5,368 nt of DNA from Candidatus Heimdallarchaeota archaeon (GTDB lineage Archaea > Asgardarchaeota > Heimdallarchaeia > Hodarchaeales > LC-3). Below the pieces are notes generated by a model that searched no databases, was not told where the DNA came from, and worked only from the letters and a program-made list of their open reading frames with translations. This document shows, piece by piece, positions 1 to 5,202 of this stretch (within the stretch, counting starts at the first letter, position 1; each line of letters starts with the position of its first letter). A program made the position numbers and the translations under genes. Location: the NCBI GenBank assembly GCA_027364495.1, contig DAHXPE010000135.1, positions 1 to 5,368 on the forward strand, read 5' to 3'.

Positions 1-95
1 TTTTGGTTGTGCCAGATGAATTAGACTCTTGTGAATATCTGGTTCCAGTTAAGGCATCAATTTCATCAAAAAATATTATTACTGGAGAAAGAAGT
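1..95. repeat. 95-bp exact copy of an internal cdc48 segment
   Basis: These bases are identical to 1188-1282, in the same orientation, with identity ending sharply after 95. The segment encodes, on the minus strand, the Walker B region of the D2 ATPase domain of the cdc48 gene (SPVIIFFDEIDALTG and the residues after it). Base 96 onward has no resemblance to the cdc48 sequence past 1282. In the cdc48 reading frame a stop codon appears soon after the junction, so this is not a second functional cdc48. A contig-edge misjoin or an unresolved repeat end is the simplest reading. A real partial duplication is possible, and the left limit is unknown because the window begins here. Confidence 0.95.
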
Positions 96-96
96 A

Positions 97-168
97 TTAC
101 AATTCTATGAAAATTTTGAAAAAGCACATAAAAGCAAATCTTTACTTAAAGCTTTATCATCAAAATGA
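97..168 (+). CDS. 3' remnant of an unidentified plus-strand gene
   Basis: The plus-strand frame from about 97 to the TGA at 166-168 reads as a plausible charged, helical protein end (QFYENFEKAHKSKSLL followed by KALSSK). The frame stays open back to base 25, but bases 1-95 are a copy of the cdc48 gene in antisense, so those codons are not expected to belong to it. No start codon or conserved motif is present and I cannot name a family. The stop lies 54 nt before the start of the next gene on the same strand, so the two could form an operon. It is very short, and its coding nature is an inference from composition only. Confidence 0.3.
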   Translation, partial: LQFYENFEKAHKSKSLLKALSSK

Positions 169-209
169 TTTAAAATATGATTTTCAATGAATTAATGAAT
201 TACACAAGT

Positions 210-213
210 GGAG
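210..213 (+). promoter_or_regulatory. Shine-Dalgarno site for the winged-helix gene
   Basis: A GGAG sits nine bases before the ATG at 223. It favours that ATG over the in-frame GTG at 208, which overlaps the site itself and has no purine-rich element upstream. Confidence 0.6.
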
Positions 214-222
214 TTACTAAGT

Positions 223-483
223 ATGTCTAGTTGGAAAACAATGCCTGTTGGATTATTAATCCTGCAAATTTTAGAAAAACGTGATGGAATAATATTAGAT
301 AACGAACTTCTTCAAATGCTTGAACAAGAACTAGGTTATAGACCTTCATCAACTGAATTTACCAAAGAATTAATCAATCTTGAGATTAATGGTAGAATTC
401 ATGTTAGCAATTTTAAGAAAAACCAGCGAAAAATTACTTTTCTAAAAAAAGAACAATCTTTTCTTGCCATTGGTGAAGATTAG
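223..483 (+). CDS. Small winged-helix-like protein, family not recognised
   Basis: This encodes 86 residues starting with MSSWKTMPVG. The ATG at 223 is chosen because of the GGAG nine bases upstream; starting at the GTG at 208 would give 91 residues. The pattern fits a compact winged helix: a first helix (LLILQILEK), a second (DNELLQMLEQEL), a likely recognition helix (SSTEFTKELINLE), then a beta turn with basic residues (GRIHVSNFKKNQRKITF) that would form the wing. There are no signal peptide, membrane segments or cysteine motifs. A small DNA- or RNA-binding or protein-interaction role is an inference from the fold pattern only. The gene ends six bases from the cdc48 stop on the opposite strand, and its 3' half contains the first T-run that could end the cdc48 transcript. 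Confidence 0.8.
   Translation: MSSWKTMPVGLLILQILEKRDGIILDNELLQMLEQELGYRPSSTEFTKELINLEINGRIHVSNFKKNQRKITFLKKEQSFLAIGED
444..450 (-). terminator. Possible oligo-T terminator of cdc48 inside the convergent gene
   Basis: Seven A on the plus strand make a T7 run on the minus strand about 40 bases past the cdc48 stop. Archaeal RNA polymerase often terminates at such runs without a hairpin. The spacer between the two convergent genes is only six bases and holds no terminator, so the cdc48 transcript probably ends within the neighbour. Confidence 0.3.
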
Positions 484-489
484 ATAGTT

Positions 490-2913
490 TTATAATGGAC
501 TTGCACGAAGCAAAAATTTTCTTAGTGTTTCTGAAAATTGACTTATTAATGGCTTGTATGTGGTAAATACACCAGTTATTTGCTCATCTTGTTCTTTTTT
601 AGAATTAGGTGCAAACAACATTTCTTCATCGTCCATTACGATACACCAGAAATCTATTTCTTCTAATTGTCGCAAATGAATGTCAATACCATCATTTTTG
701 ACCTTATCTAGTATTACACTTGGTGTTTTATTAATATTTCCTATTATATCAATTTTTAAAGCAATTCGTTGAGACATTTCTATTAGACTCATCAATGTTT
801 TAATTTCAGGTATTGGCATAAAAATCAAAAGGGAACTTTGACTAAAATGGATGCTTTTTATTGTATCAGTCTTCTTATCTTCTCTTAATGCGATCCAAGC
901 TGCTTCACGGCAAACAGAGAATATTTCTGCTCCTGTATAATTTTCAGTTTGCTTTGCTAAAATAGCCAAATCTATTTTATCTTGAAGAGGCATCGATTTG
1001 GTATGAATCGCAAAGATTTCTTTTCGTTCGTTAAGATCAGGAGGTTTTACGAAAATTAATTTTTCAATTCGACCTGGTCGTAATATGGCTATATCAATTA
1101 AATCAGGTCTACTGGTCGCAGCAATTACAATAACGTTTTGAAGGTACTCTAGACCATCAAGTTCAGTCAATAATTGAGACAAAACACTTTTGGTTGTGCC
1201 AGATGAATTAGACTCTTGTGAATATCTGGTTCCAGTTAAGGCATCAATTTCATCAAAAAATATTATTACTGGAGAAAGAAGTTTGGCTTTTTTAAAAACC
1301 TCACGGAGTGCCTTTTCGCTTTCACCAACCCATTTTGACAGCAACTCTGGTCCTTTTACTGAAATTAAATTTATATGAGCATGATTAGAAATGGCATTTA
1401 CCAAGAGTGTTTTACCAGTTCCAGGGGGTCCATATAATAAGATTCCTTTAGGTGGTTTGACTCCTAATCTAATTAAATCCTCTTTATGGTTGAGTGGCCA
1501 GTCAATAATTTCAAAAAGCTCATTTTTAATAAAATTTAATCCTCCTATATCGTCAAAAGATACATTAGGAACTTCAATGTAAACTTCACGAATAGCAGAA
1601 GGTTGAATCTCTTTCAACGCATTTAAAAAATGATGGTCTTTAACTTTTAATTGGTCAATAAGAGATTGAGACAATTTCACCTTATCAACATCAAATTTAG
1701 GTACTAATTCACGAATAGTATTCATTGCGGCTTCTCTTGCAAGAGCAGCCAAATCTGCGCCAACAAATCCATGAGTTAACTTTGAGATGGATTCTAAATC
1801 AACGTCTTCTATACCAGGCATTCGTCTGGTATGAATCTGTAAAATTTCCAACCTCTCAGGTTGATCAGGAACATTGACAAGTAATTCACGATCGAAACGA
1901 CCTGGTCTTCTGAGAGCTGGGTCAAGGGCATTTGGTCTATTGGTGGCCCCAATGACGATAACATCACTTTTAGAACCGATACCATCCATAAGTGAAAGAA
2001 TTTGGGCAACAACTCTTCTTTCAACTTCTCCAGTTGTATCATCTCTTTTAGATGATATAGCATCAATTTCATCAATGAAAATTATACTGGGAGAATTATC
2101 CTCTGCTTTCTTGAATATTTCTCTTAGCTTTGCTTCACTTTCACCGTAAAATTTACTCATAATTTCAGGTCCTTGAATGGAAATGAAGTTAGCTTCACTT
2201 TCATTTGCGACGGCTTTGGCAATCAATGTTTTACCAGTTCCCGGGGGACCATAGAGAAGTAATCCTTTAGGCGGTGAAATGCCTAATGTTTTGAATAGTT
2301 CGGGATGTCTTAACGGAAGTTCAACCATTTCCCGAATTTTTTGAATAGTAGTTCGAAGACCACCAATATCTTCATAATTAATTTGTAAATCGTCGAGTAG
2401 TGAAATTGGTTTATCCAGAAAATTGAGTTTAGTAGTATCAGTAATAAGGGCTATTTCCTTCGTATCCGGGTTAATGCTATCAATAATAAACTTATTAGCA
2501 TGTCCAAGAAGTTGAATAACAACCAAATCGCCATTAGTAATGGGATAACCTAATAATTTCTGTTTCACGTATTGTTTTAAGGTAACATCAACTAAAATGT
2601 TGTCATTAGGAATTATTTTGACATTTTCAGCAATGAATGTCTGTGCTGGTCTAATTTGAACAACATCATTTAGTTTAACTGACAAATTTCTACGACTAAT
2701 ACCATCAATTCGAAGAGAATCTTCTAAATTGTCATTTTTATCAGGTAACCAAGCTATTGCACCTGTTTTTTTGGAATTATAGGAAACCTCAACAATATCA
2801 CCTGGACTAATACCGAGTTTGCGCATGTTAGTTTCATTAATGCGAATACGACCACGACCAACATCTTTCTGAAGTGCTTCAGAAATTTTGAGTGAAATTG
2901 CATTATCTCTCAT
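490..2913 (-). CDS. cdc48: Cdc48/VAT-type AAA+ ATPase with C-terminal extension
   Basis: This 807-residue protein has Cdc48/p97/VAT architecture: a hexameric cytosolic unfoldase that threads tagged or aggregated proteins using ATP, often for proteasomal degradation. The N domain (about 5-175) has the double-psi-barrel pattern, including GRGRIRI and GDIVEV. D1 has Walker A GPPGTGKT (222-229), pore KFYG (254-257), Walker B IIFIDEID (277-284, catalytic Glu282), ATNRP (323-327) and arginine fingers Arg336 and Arg339. D2 has Walker A 495-502, pore KWVG (527-530), Walker B with Glu555, and arginine fingers Arg612 and Arg615. D2 sensor 1 reads ATSRP (599-603) instead of ATNRP, and the usual DPA is DIA (607-609). 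After the D2 lid (GAEIFSVCREAA, 661-672), residues about 700-807 form an extension unlike the short tail of typical archaeal homologues (near 740 residues). The ATG at 2913 gives a normal N terminus; only a weak GTGG precedes it. Confidence 0.97.
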   Translation of the reverse strand: MRDNAISLKISEALQKDVGRGRIRINETNMRKLGISPGDIVEVSYNSKKTGAIAWLPDKNDNLEDSLRIDGISRRNLSVKLNDVVQIRPAQTFIAENVKIIPNDNILVDVTLKQYVKQKLLGYPITNGDLVVIQLLGHANKFIIDSINPDTKEIALITDTTKLNFLDKPISLLDDLQINYEDIGGLRTTIQKIREMVELPLRHPELFKTLGISPPKGLLLYGPPGTGKTLIAKAVANESEANFISIQGPEIMSKFYGESEAKLREIFKKAEDNSPSIIFIDEIDAISSKRDDTTGEVERRVVAQILSLMDGIGSKSDVIVIGATNRPNALDPALRRPGRFDRELLVNVPDQPERLEILQIHTRRMPGIEDVDLESISKLTHGFVGADLAALAREAAMNTIRELVPKFDVDKVKLSQSLIDQLKVKDHHFLNALKEIQPSAIREVYIEVPNVSFDDIGGLNFIKNELFEIIDWPLNHKEDLIRLGVKPPKGILLYGPPGTGKTLLVNAISNHAHINLISVKGPELLSKWVGESEKALREVFKKAKLLSPVIIFFDEIDALTGTRYSQESNSSGTTKSVLSQLLTELDGLEYLQNVIVIAATSRPDLIDIAILRPGRIEKLIFVKPPDLNERKEIFAIHTKSMPLQDKIDLAILAKQTENYTGAEIFSVCREAAWIALREDKKTDTIKSIHFSQSSLLIFMPIPEIKTLMSLIEMSQRIALKIDIIGNINKTPSVILDKVKNDGIDIHLRQLEEIDFWCIVMDDEEMLFAPNSKKEQDEQITGVFTTYKPLISQFSETLRKFLLRASPL
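1188..1282. repeat. Parent copy of the 95-bp duplicated segment
   Basis: This is the matching copy of bases 1-95, embedded in the intact cdc48 coding sequence (D2 Walker B, about residues 544-575). The flanking sequence continues the gene without interruption, so this is the native location and the copy at the window edge is the derived one. Confidence 0.95.
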
Positions 2914-2947
2914 ATACGTTCCACAGATGCTATAAGAGGATTAGAAG

Positions 2948-2985
2948 AAATTAAAAAGGTTTGGTAAAATTAAAAAGGTTTAGTA
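2948..2985. repeat. Two tandem 19-bp units upstream of cdc48
   Basis: Bases 2948-2966 and 2967-2985 are head-to-tail copies of AAATTAAAAAGGTTTGGTA, differing only at one position (G to A at the sixteenth base). They lie between the aEF1-beta stop and the cdc48 start. On the minus strand each unit gives ACCTTTTTAATTT. This could be a duplicated TATA-like promoter core for cdc48, a double oligo-T terminator for the upstream transcript, or an operator for a dimeric regulator. The sequence does not decide between these. Confidence 0.8.
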
Positions 2986-2997
2986 GAAATAGATTAG

Positions 2998-3004
2998 AAA
3001 AAAA
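2998..3004 (-). terminator. Oligo-T run just after the aEF1-beta gene
   Basis: Seven A on the plus strand give T7 on the minus strand, five bases past the aEF1-beta stop. Position and composition suit an archaeal intrinsic terminator for the Zn-ribbon and aEF1-beta transcript. Nearby T5 runs within the tandem repeat could assist. Confidence 0.45.
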
Positions 3005-3008
3005 TAAT

Positions 3009-3296
3009 TTAATGGTCAGTAAGATTCTGAACCTGAATTTCAATTGAAGAGAGGTCATCCATTCCTTCCAAGGATTCTTGCAAACTATTCAGATCCTCAG
3101 CACCATCTTCAGAATCAGGGTTTTTAAGGAACGCTAAAATTGCAACAAGCCCATATGCGACCGGCTCTTCGTCATATTTGACAAATTCAATATTATTTTC
3201 CTCACAGAGGCCTTTAAGGACGTTGTTAACAAAATCCTCTCTATTTAATTCGGTATCTGAAGGAACAATTTTAAGAACAGTTAATACATTAGCCAT
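3009..3296 (-). CDS. ef1b: Translation elongation factor 1-beta (aEF1B)
   Basis: This 95-residue protein matches archaeal EF-1 beta, the guanine nucleotide exchange factor that reloads EF-1 alpha with GTP during elongation. It has the family's ferredoxin-like pattern: an N-terminal strand (NVLTVLKIVPSD), a helix (FVNNVLKGLCEE), the diagnostic EEPVAYGLVAILAFL (43-57), an acidic helix (AEDLNSLQESLEGMDD) and a final strand SSIEIQVQNL. Family members are usually about 88-95 residues, so this one is complete. The ATG at 3296 is supported by GGTG seven bases upstream. It follows the Zn-ribbon gene by 30 nt in the same direction, an arrangement common in archaea, so the two are probably co-transcribed. 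A T7 run directly after the stop suggests transcription ends before cdc48. One internal Cys (31) is unremarkable. Confidence 0.95.
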   Translation of the reverse strand: MANVLTVLKIVPSDTELNREDFVNNVLKGLCEENNIEFVKYDEEPVAYGLVAILAFLKNPDSEDGAEDLNSLQESLEGMDDLSSIEIQVQNLTDH

Positions 3297-3303
3297 TTGA
3301 TTA

Positions 3304-3307
3304 CACC
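3304..3307 (-). promoter_or_regulatory. Shine-Dalgarno site for aEF1-beta
   Basis: On the minus strand GGTG lies seven bases before the ATG at 3296. It matches part of the archaeal GGAGGTGATC consensus and confirms the start. Confidence 0.6.
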
Positions 3308-3326
3308 ATTGCTGAATAAAGTAAAT

Positions 3327-3503
3327 TTAAGGACCTGTAAAATTACAATTATGACATCTGTATAAATTACCTAAATTACGGCATCTTGAACAGCGAACAA
3401 TTGGAAATTCATTACAATTAGGGCAATTGAACTTCACAACTCCTAAATCATCTGGAGAAATCTGAGAAGAGCAACTAGAACAATTTGATAACTTTAAAAG
3501 CAT
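3327..3503 (-). CDS. Zn-ribbon RNA-binding translation protein (COG2888-like)
   Basis: This 58-residue protein starts at the ATG at 3503. It carries four CxxC pairs: Cys8/11, Cys27/30, Cys38/41 and Cys50/53, enough for two zinc sites. Spacing and the final YRCHNCNFTGP match the small archaeal two-site Zn-ribbon proteins (COG2888, DUF1610/HVO_2753-like), annotated as predicted RNA-binding proteins involved in translation. These are often encoded next to aEF1-beta, as here (30 nt downstream). GGAG eight bases upstream of the ATG supports the start. The canonical proteins usually have Gly after several of the second cysteines (CxxCG); here these positions are Ser, Asn and Arg, so it is somewhat divergent while keeping all eight ligands. 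The molecular role is inferred from family and neighbourhood. Confidence 0.92.
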   Translation of the reverse strand: MLLKLSNCSSCSSQISPDDLGVVKFNCPNCNEFPIVRCSRCRNLGNLYRCHNCNFTGP

Positions 3504-3511
3504 ACTTTTAA

Positions 3512-3515
3512 CTCC
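3512..3515 (-). promoter_or_regulatory. Shine-Dalgarno site for the Zn-ribbon gene
   Basis: GGAG on the minus strand sits eight bases before the ATG at 3503. It fixes the start of a gene too short to be obvious from length alone. Confidence 0.65.
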
Positions 3516-3539
3516 ATATATAATCTAATAATAAAATAT

Positions 3540-3564
3540 TAATAAAATATGTTCTATTTTATTA
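3540..3564. repeat. Perfect 10-bp inverted repeat with 5-nt loop
   Basis: TAATAAAATA (3540-3549) and its exact reverse complement TATTTTATTA (3555-3564) flank the loop TGTTC. A further direct copy of TAATAAAATA lies at 3529-3538. The element is in the 89-bp spacer between the PLP-fold gene stop and the Zn-ribbon start. It could be an operator for a dimeric regulator, the end of the upstream transcript, or part of the Zn-ribbon promoter. It is almost pure A/T, so chance is a real alternative. Confidence 0.6.
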
Positions 3565-3592
3565 CCTATCTATGATTAACAACTTTAAAATC

Positions 3593-4837
3593 TTATTTAA
3601 AAATATTCAAGAATTCTCGAATAGCAGAAATCAGCTTCTCGATATCCTGTTTAGTACTATAATAATGAAAAGATAACTGTAAAATTCCTAAATTACTGTT
3701 TTGTAAATTCAAACGTGCATAAAGCTGGTCGATTAACGGATGAGCACAAAAAGAACCACTTCTAATATCAATGTTATGAACTTCGTCAAGATACATGGCT
3801 ATTTCATGCATATTAACGTTAGGAATAATAAAACCAATAATATTAGCATAATCTTGAGAATCTAAAGATCCCAAGAGTGCAATGTCATTTGTTTTCTTTA
3901 GCTGTTCAAAGAAAAAGTCTTTCAAAGAAAGAATATGAGTTCTAATAGTAGCAAGAGAAATTTGATTAAGAATATCAATAGATTTAGTAATACCAGCTAA
4001 AATTGCAGGATTAATGCTTCCTTCAAGACTTTGGGGAGCATTATCGAGGATAAATGAAGAAGTGGTAACTTGAATGATAGTACCATTTCCTAATATAACA
4101 TAAGGGTTCATTTTATTAAGTAATGATTTATGTAAATACATAATACCTGATCCAATAGGGCCCCCAAGACCAATATTGCTATCAAAAACAGCAGCATCAA
4201 TAGGGAGTTTAGACAAATTAATTTGGGAGACACCAACTGCAAAAGTACAGTCAAGTATTATATAAGTATTAGGAATGGATTTAATATTACTTAAAAAAGA
4301 TAATGAAACAGTTAAGCCAGTACCCAAAGAAGTATAAGGCAAAATAATAACTTTGGTATCAGAAGAATGTTGGGGAGTTTCAGAAATCAGAAAATTTTGA
4401 ATTTCTAGGAACGAAGTTTTAACCGGAATGGGAATACTAGAAAGAGATAATTGTTCAGCTAATTCAAATACTGGTAGCCAGATATCATGATCAAGACCAG
4501 TATAAGGAAATAAAATTATTGGTCCAGTTTGGGACAATGAATAAAGAAGTTGAACTATACCAGCACCACGAGTAACAGGAAAAACAATTTCACCATCTGA
4601 AACAGAAAAAAAATCTCGAAGAGTAGAACGACAGGTTTCAATAGTAACACTGGCAAGTGATGTTCCTGGATACAATCCAGTAGATGGTCTACTACCTCCA
4701 CTTTTATAGTATGCATCAACAGCCTCTAAAACAAGATTACTAATCAAAGTAAAAGAGCTAGAATCAAAATATGATCTTGGTGAAGTAGAAAAATAGGAAA
4801 TTTGATTTTTAAAATAATCGATAACTTCAACATTCAT
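3593..4837 (-). CDS. Class-V aminotransferase-fold (SufS/NifS-like) probable pseudoenzyme
   Basis: This 414-residue protein is collinear with class-V PLP enzymes of the cysteine desulfurase group (about 400 residues). SRSYFDSSS-like residues 20-28 replace YLDNAAT. His117 fits the ring-stacking His, ILDCTFA (194-200) keeps the cofactor Asp (Asp196), LGGPIGSGIMY (224-234) matches the loop after the PLP lysine, and RSGSFCAHPL (359-368) matches the desulfurase Cys loop (Cys364). Yet the position of the Schiff-base Lys, normally in HK just before this loop, reads DSNIGLGGP, giving Ile222 or Gly223. By eye the Gln after the Asp is Phe199, the Asn before LGT is Thr169, and the substrate-carboxylate Arg before the final strand is Gln387. 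Normal PLP chemistry is therefore unlikely. The reading frame is intact, which argues against simple decay. It begins 24 nt after eL22 on the same strand, without a clear ribosome site, so translational coupling is possible. Confidence 0.85.
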   Translation of the reverse strand: MNVEVIDYFKNQISYFSTSPRSYFDSSSFTLISNLVLEAVDAYYKSGGSRPSTGLYPGTSLASVTIETCRSTLRDFFSVSDGEIVFPVTRGAGIVQLLYSLSQTGPIILFPYTGLDHDIWLPVFELAEQLSLSSIPIPVKTSFLEIQNFLISETPQHSSDTKVIILPYTSLGTGLTVSLSFLSNIKSIPNTYIILDCTFAVGVSQINLSKLPIDAAVFDSNIGLGGPIGSGIMYLHKSLLNKMNPYVILGNGTIIQVTTSSFILDNAPQSLEGSINPAILAGITKSIDILNQISLATIRTHILSLKDFFFEQLKKTNDIALLGSLDSQDYANIIGFIIPNVNMHEIAMYLDEVHNIDIRSGSFCAHPLIDQLYARLNLQNSNLGILQLSFHYYSTKQDIEKLISAIREFLNIFK

Positions 4838-4861
4838 TAGTAAATCAAGAATGAGCTAAGA

Positions 4862-5140
4862 TTAATCAGATTCAGGACGGTAATAAAAAACTTCAAAAAT
4901 TTCTGGTTTAGTGGCAATAACACGAGTTAAATTTTTATATTGGCTTTGACCGAGGAATTTCTTAACAAGGAATTTAACAAAACGTCTGGGAACATCGCCT
5001 TCAATGGTAATGGTCTTCCCTGTACGACTAATTTTAGAAATATCTTCTTCAACAAGAGCTTCTTTCAGGCTCTGTTCGATGTTTTTAACAACCTCTTCAT
5101 CAGGTAATTTATCAAATCTAAATTGCACTATAAACACCAA
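4862..5140 (-). CDS. rpl22e: Eukaryote-type ribosomal protein eL22
   Basis: This protein of up to 92 residues resembles eL22 of the eukaryotic large ribosomal subunit. After an N-terminal strand (FIVQFRFDK) and helix (VVKNIEQSLKEAL) comes the diagnostic stretch 43-88: TITIEGDVPRRFVKFLVK, then KKFLGQSQYKNLTRVIA, then IFEVFYYR. In human eL22 the matching segments read [21 protein letters not shown] and [21 protein letters not shown]. The long acidic tail of animal eL22 is absent. Most archaea lack eL22; it is known from Asgard archaea. The first codon is TTG (5140). GTG at 5137 or 5128 are alternatives; no ATG and no Shine-Dalgarno motif lie upstream, so the start is uncertain by a few residues. 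It heads a likely two-gene unit with the PLP-fold gene. Confidence 0.88.
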   Translation of the reverse strand: MVFIVQFRFDKLPDEEVVKNIEQSLKEALVEEDISKISRTGKTITIEGDVPRRFVKFLVKKFLGQSQYKNLTRVIATKPEIFEVFYYRPESD

Positions 5141-5188
5141 AAAAAAATAATTGGAATAATTACTAATTAATTAAGACAGAAAAAAAGA

Positions 5189-5202
5189 GATATAAATTTT
5201 TA
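5189..5202 (-). promoter_or_regulatory. TATA box and BRE-like element upstream of eL22
   Basis: On the minus strand this reads TAAAAATTTATATC, with the TATA-like TTTATATC at 5196-5189 and an A-rich BRE-like stretch just before it. Transcription would start about 25 bases on, near 5167, leaving a leader of about 27 nt. A second AT-rich candidate, TTAATTAATTA (5176-5166), would place the start close to 5140 and give a leaderless eL22 mRNA. Confidence 0.45.

Noticed and set aside
1..95. A second cdc48 gene or paralogue running off the left edge
   Set aside because: Only 95 bases match, identity is exact, and the cdc48 frame leads to non-homologous residues and a stop just past the junction.
208..222. 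GTG at 208 as the start of the winged-helix gene
   Set aside because: It has no ribosome site upstream and overlaps the GGAG that correctly serves the ATG at 223.
1190..2149. Open frames inside cdc48 (1190-1378, 1391-1582 and 1874-2149 on plus; 1809-2075 on minus)
   Set aside because: All lie within the strongly supported cdc48 coding sequence, lack recognisable motifs, and mirror its repeated AAA+ modules in other frames.
3515..3524. ATTATATATG on the minus strand as the TATA box of the Zn-ribbon gene
   Set aside because: It ends next to the Shine-Dalgarno site, so transcription would start inside the gene.
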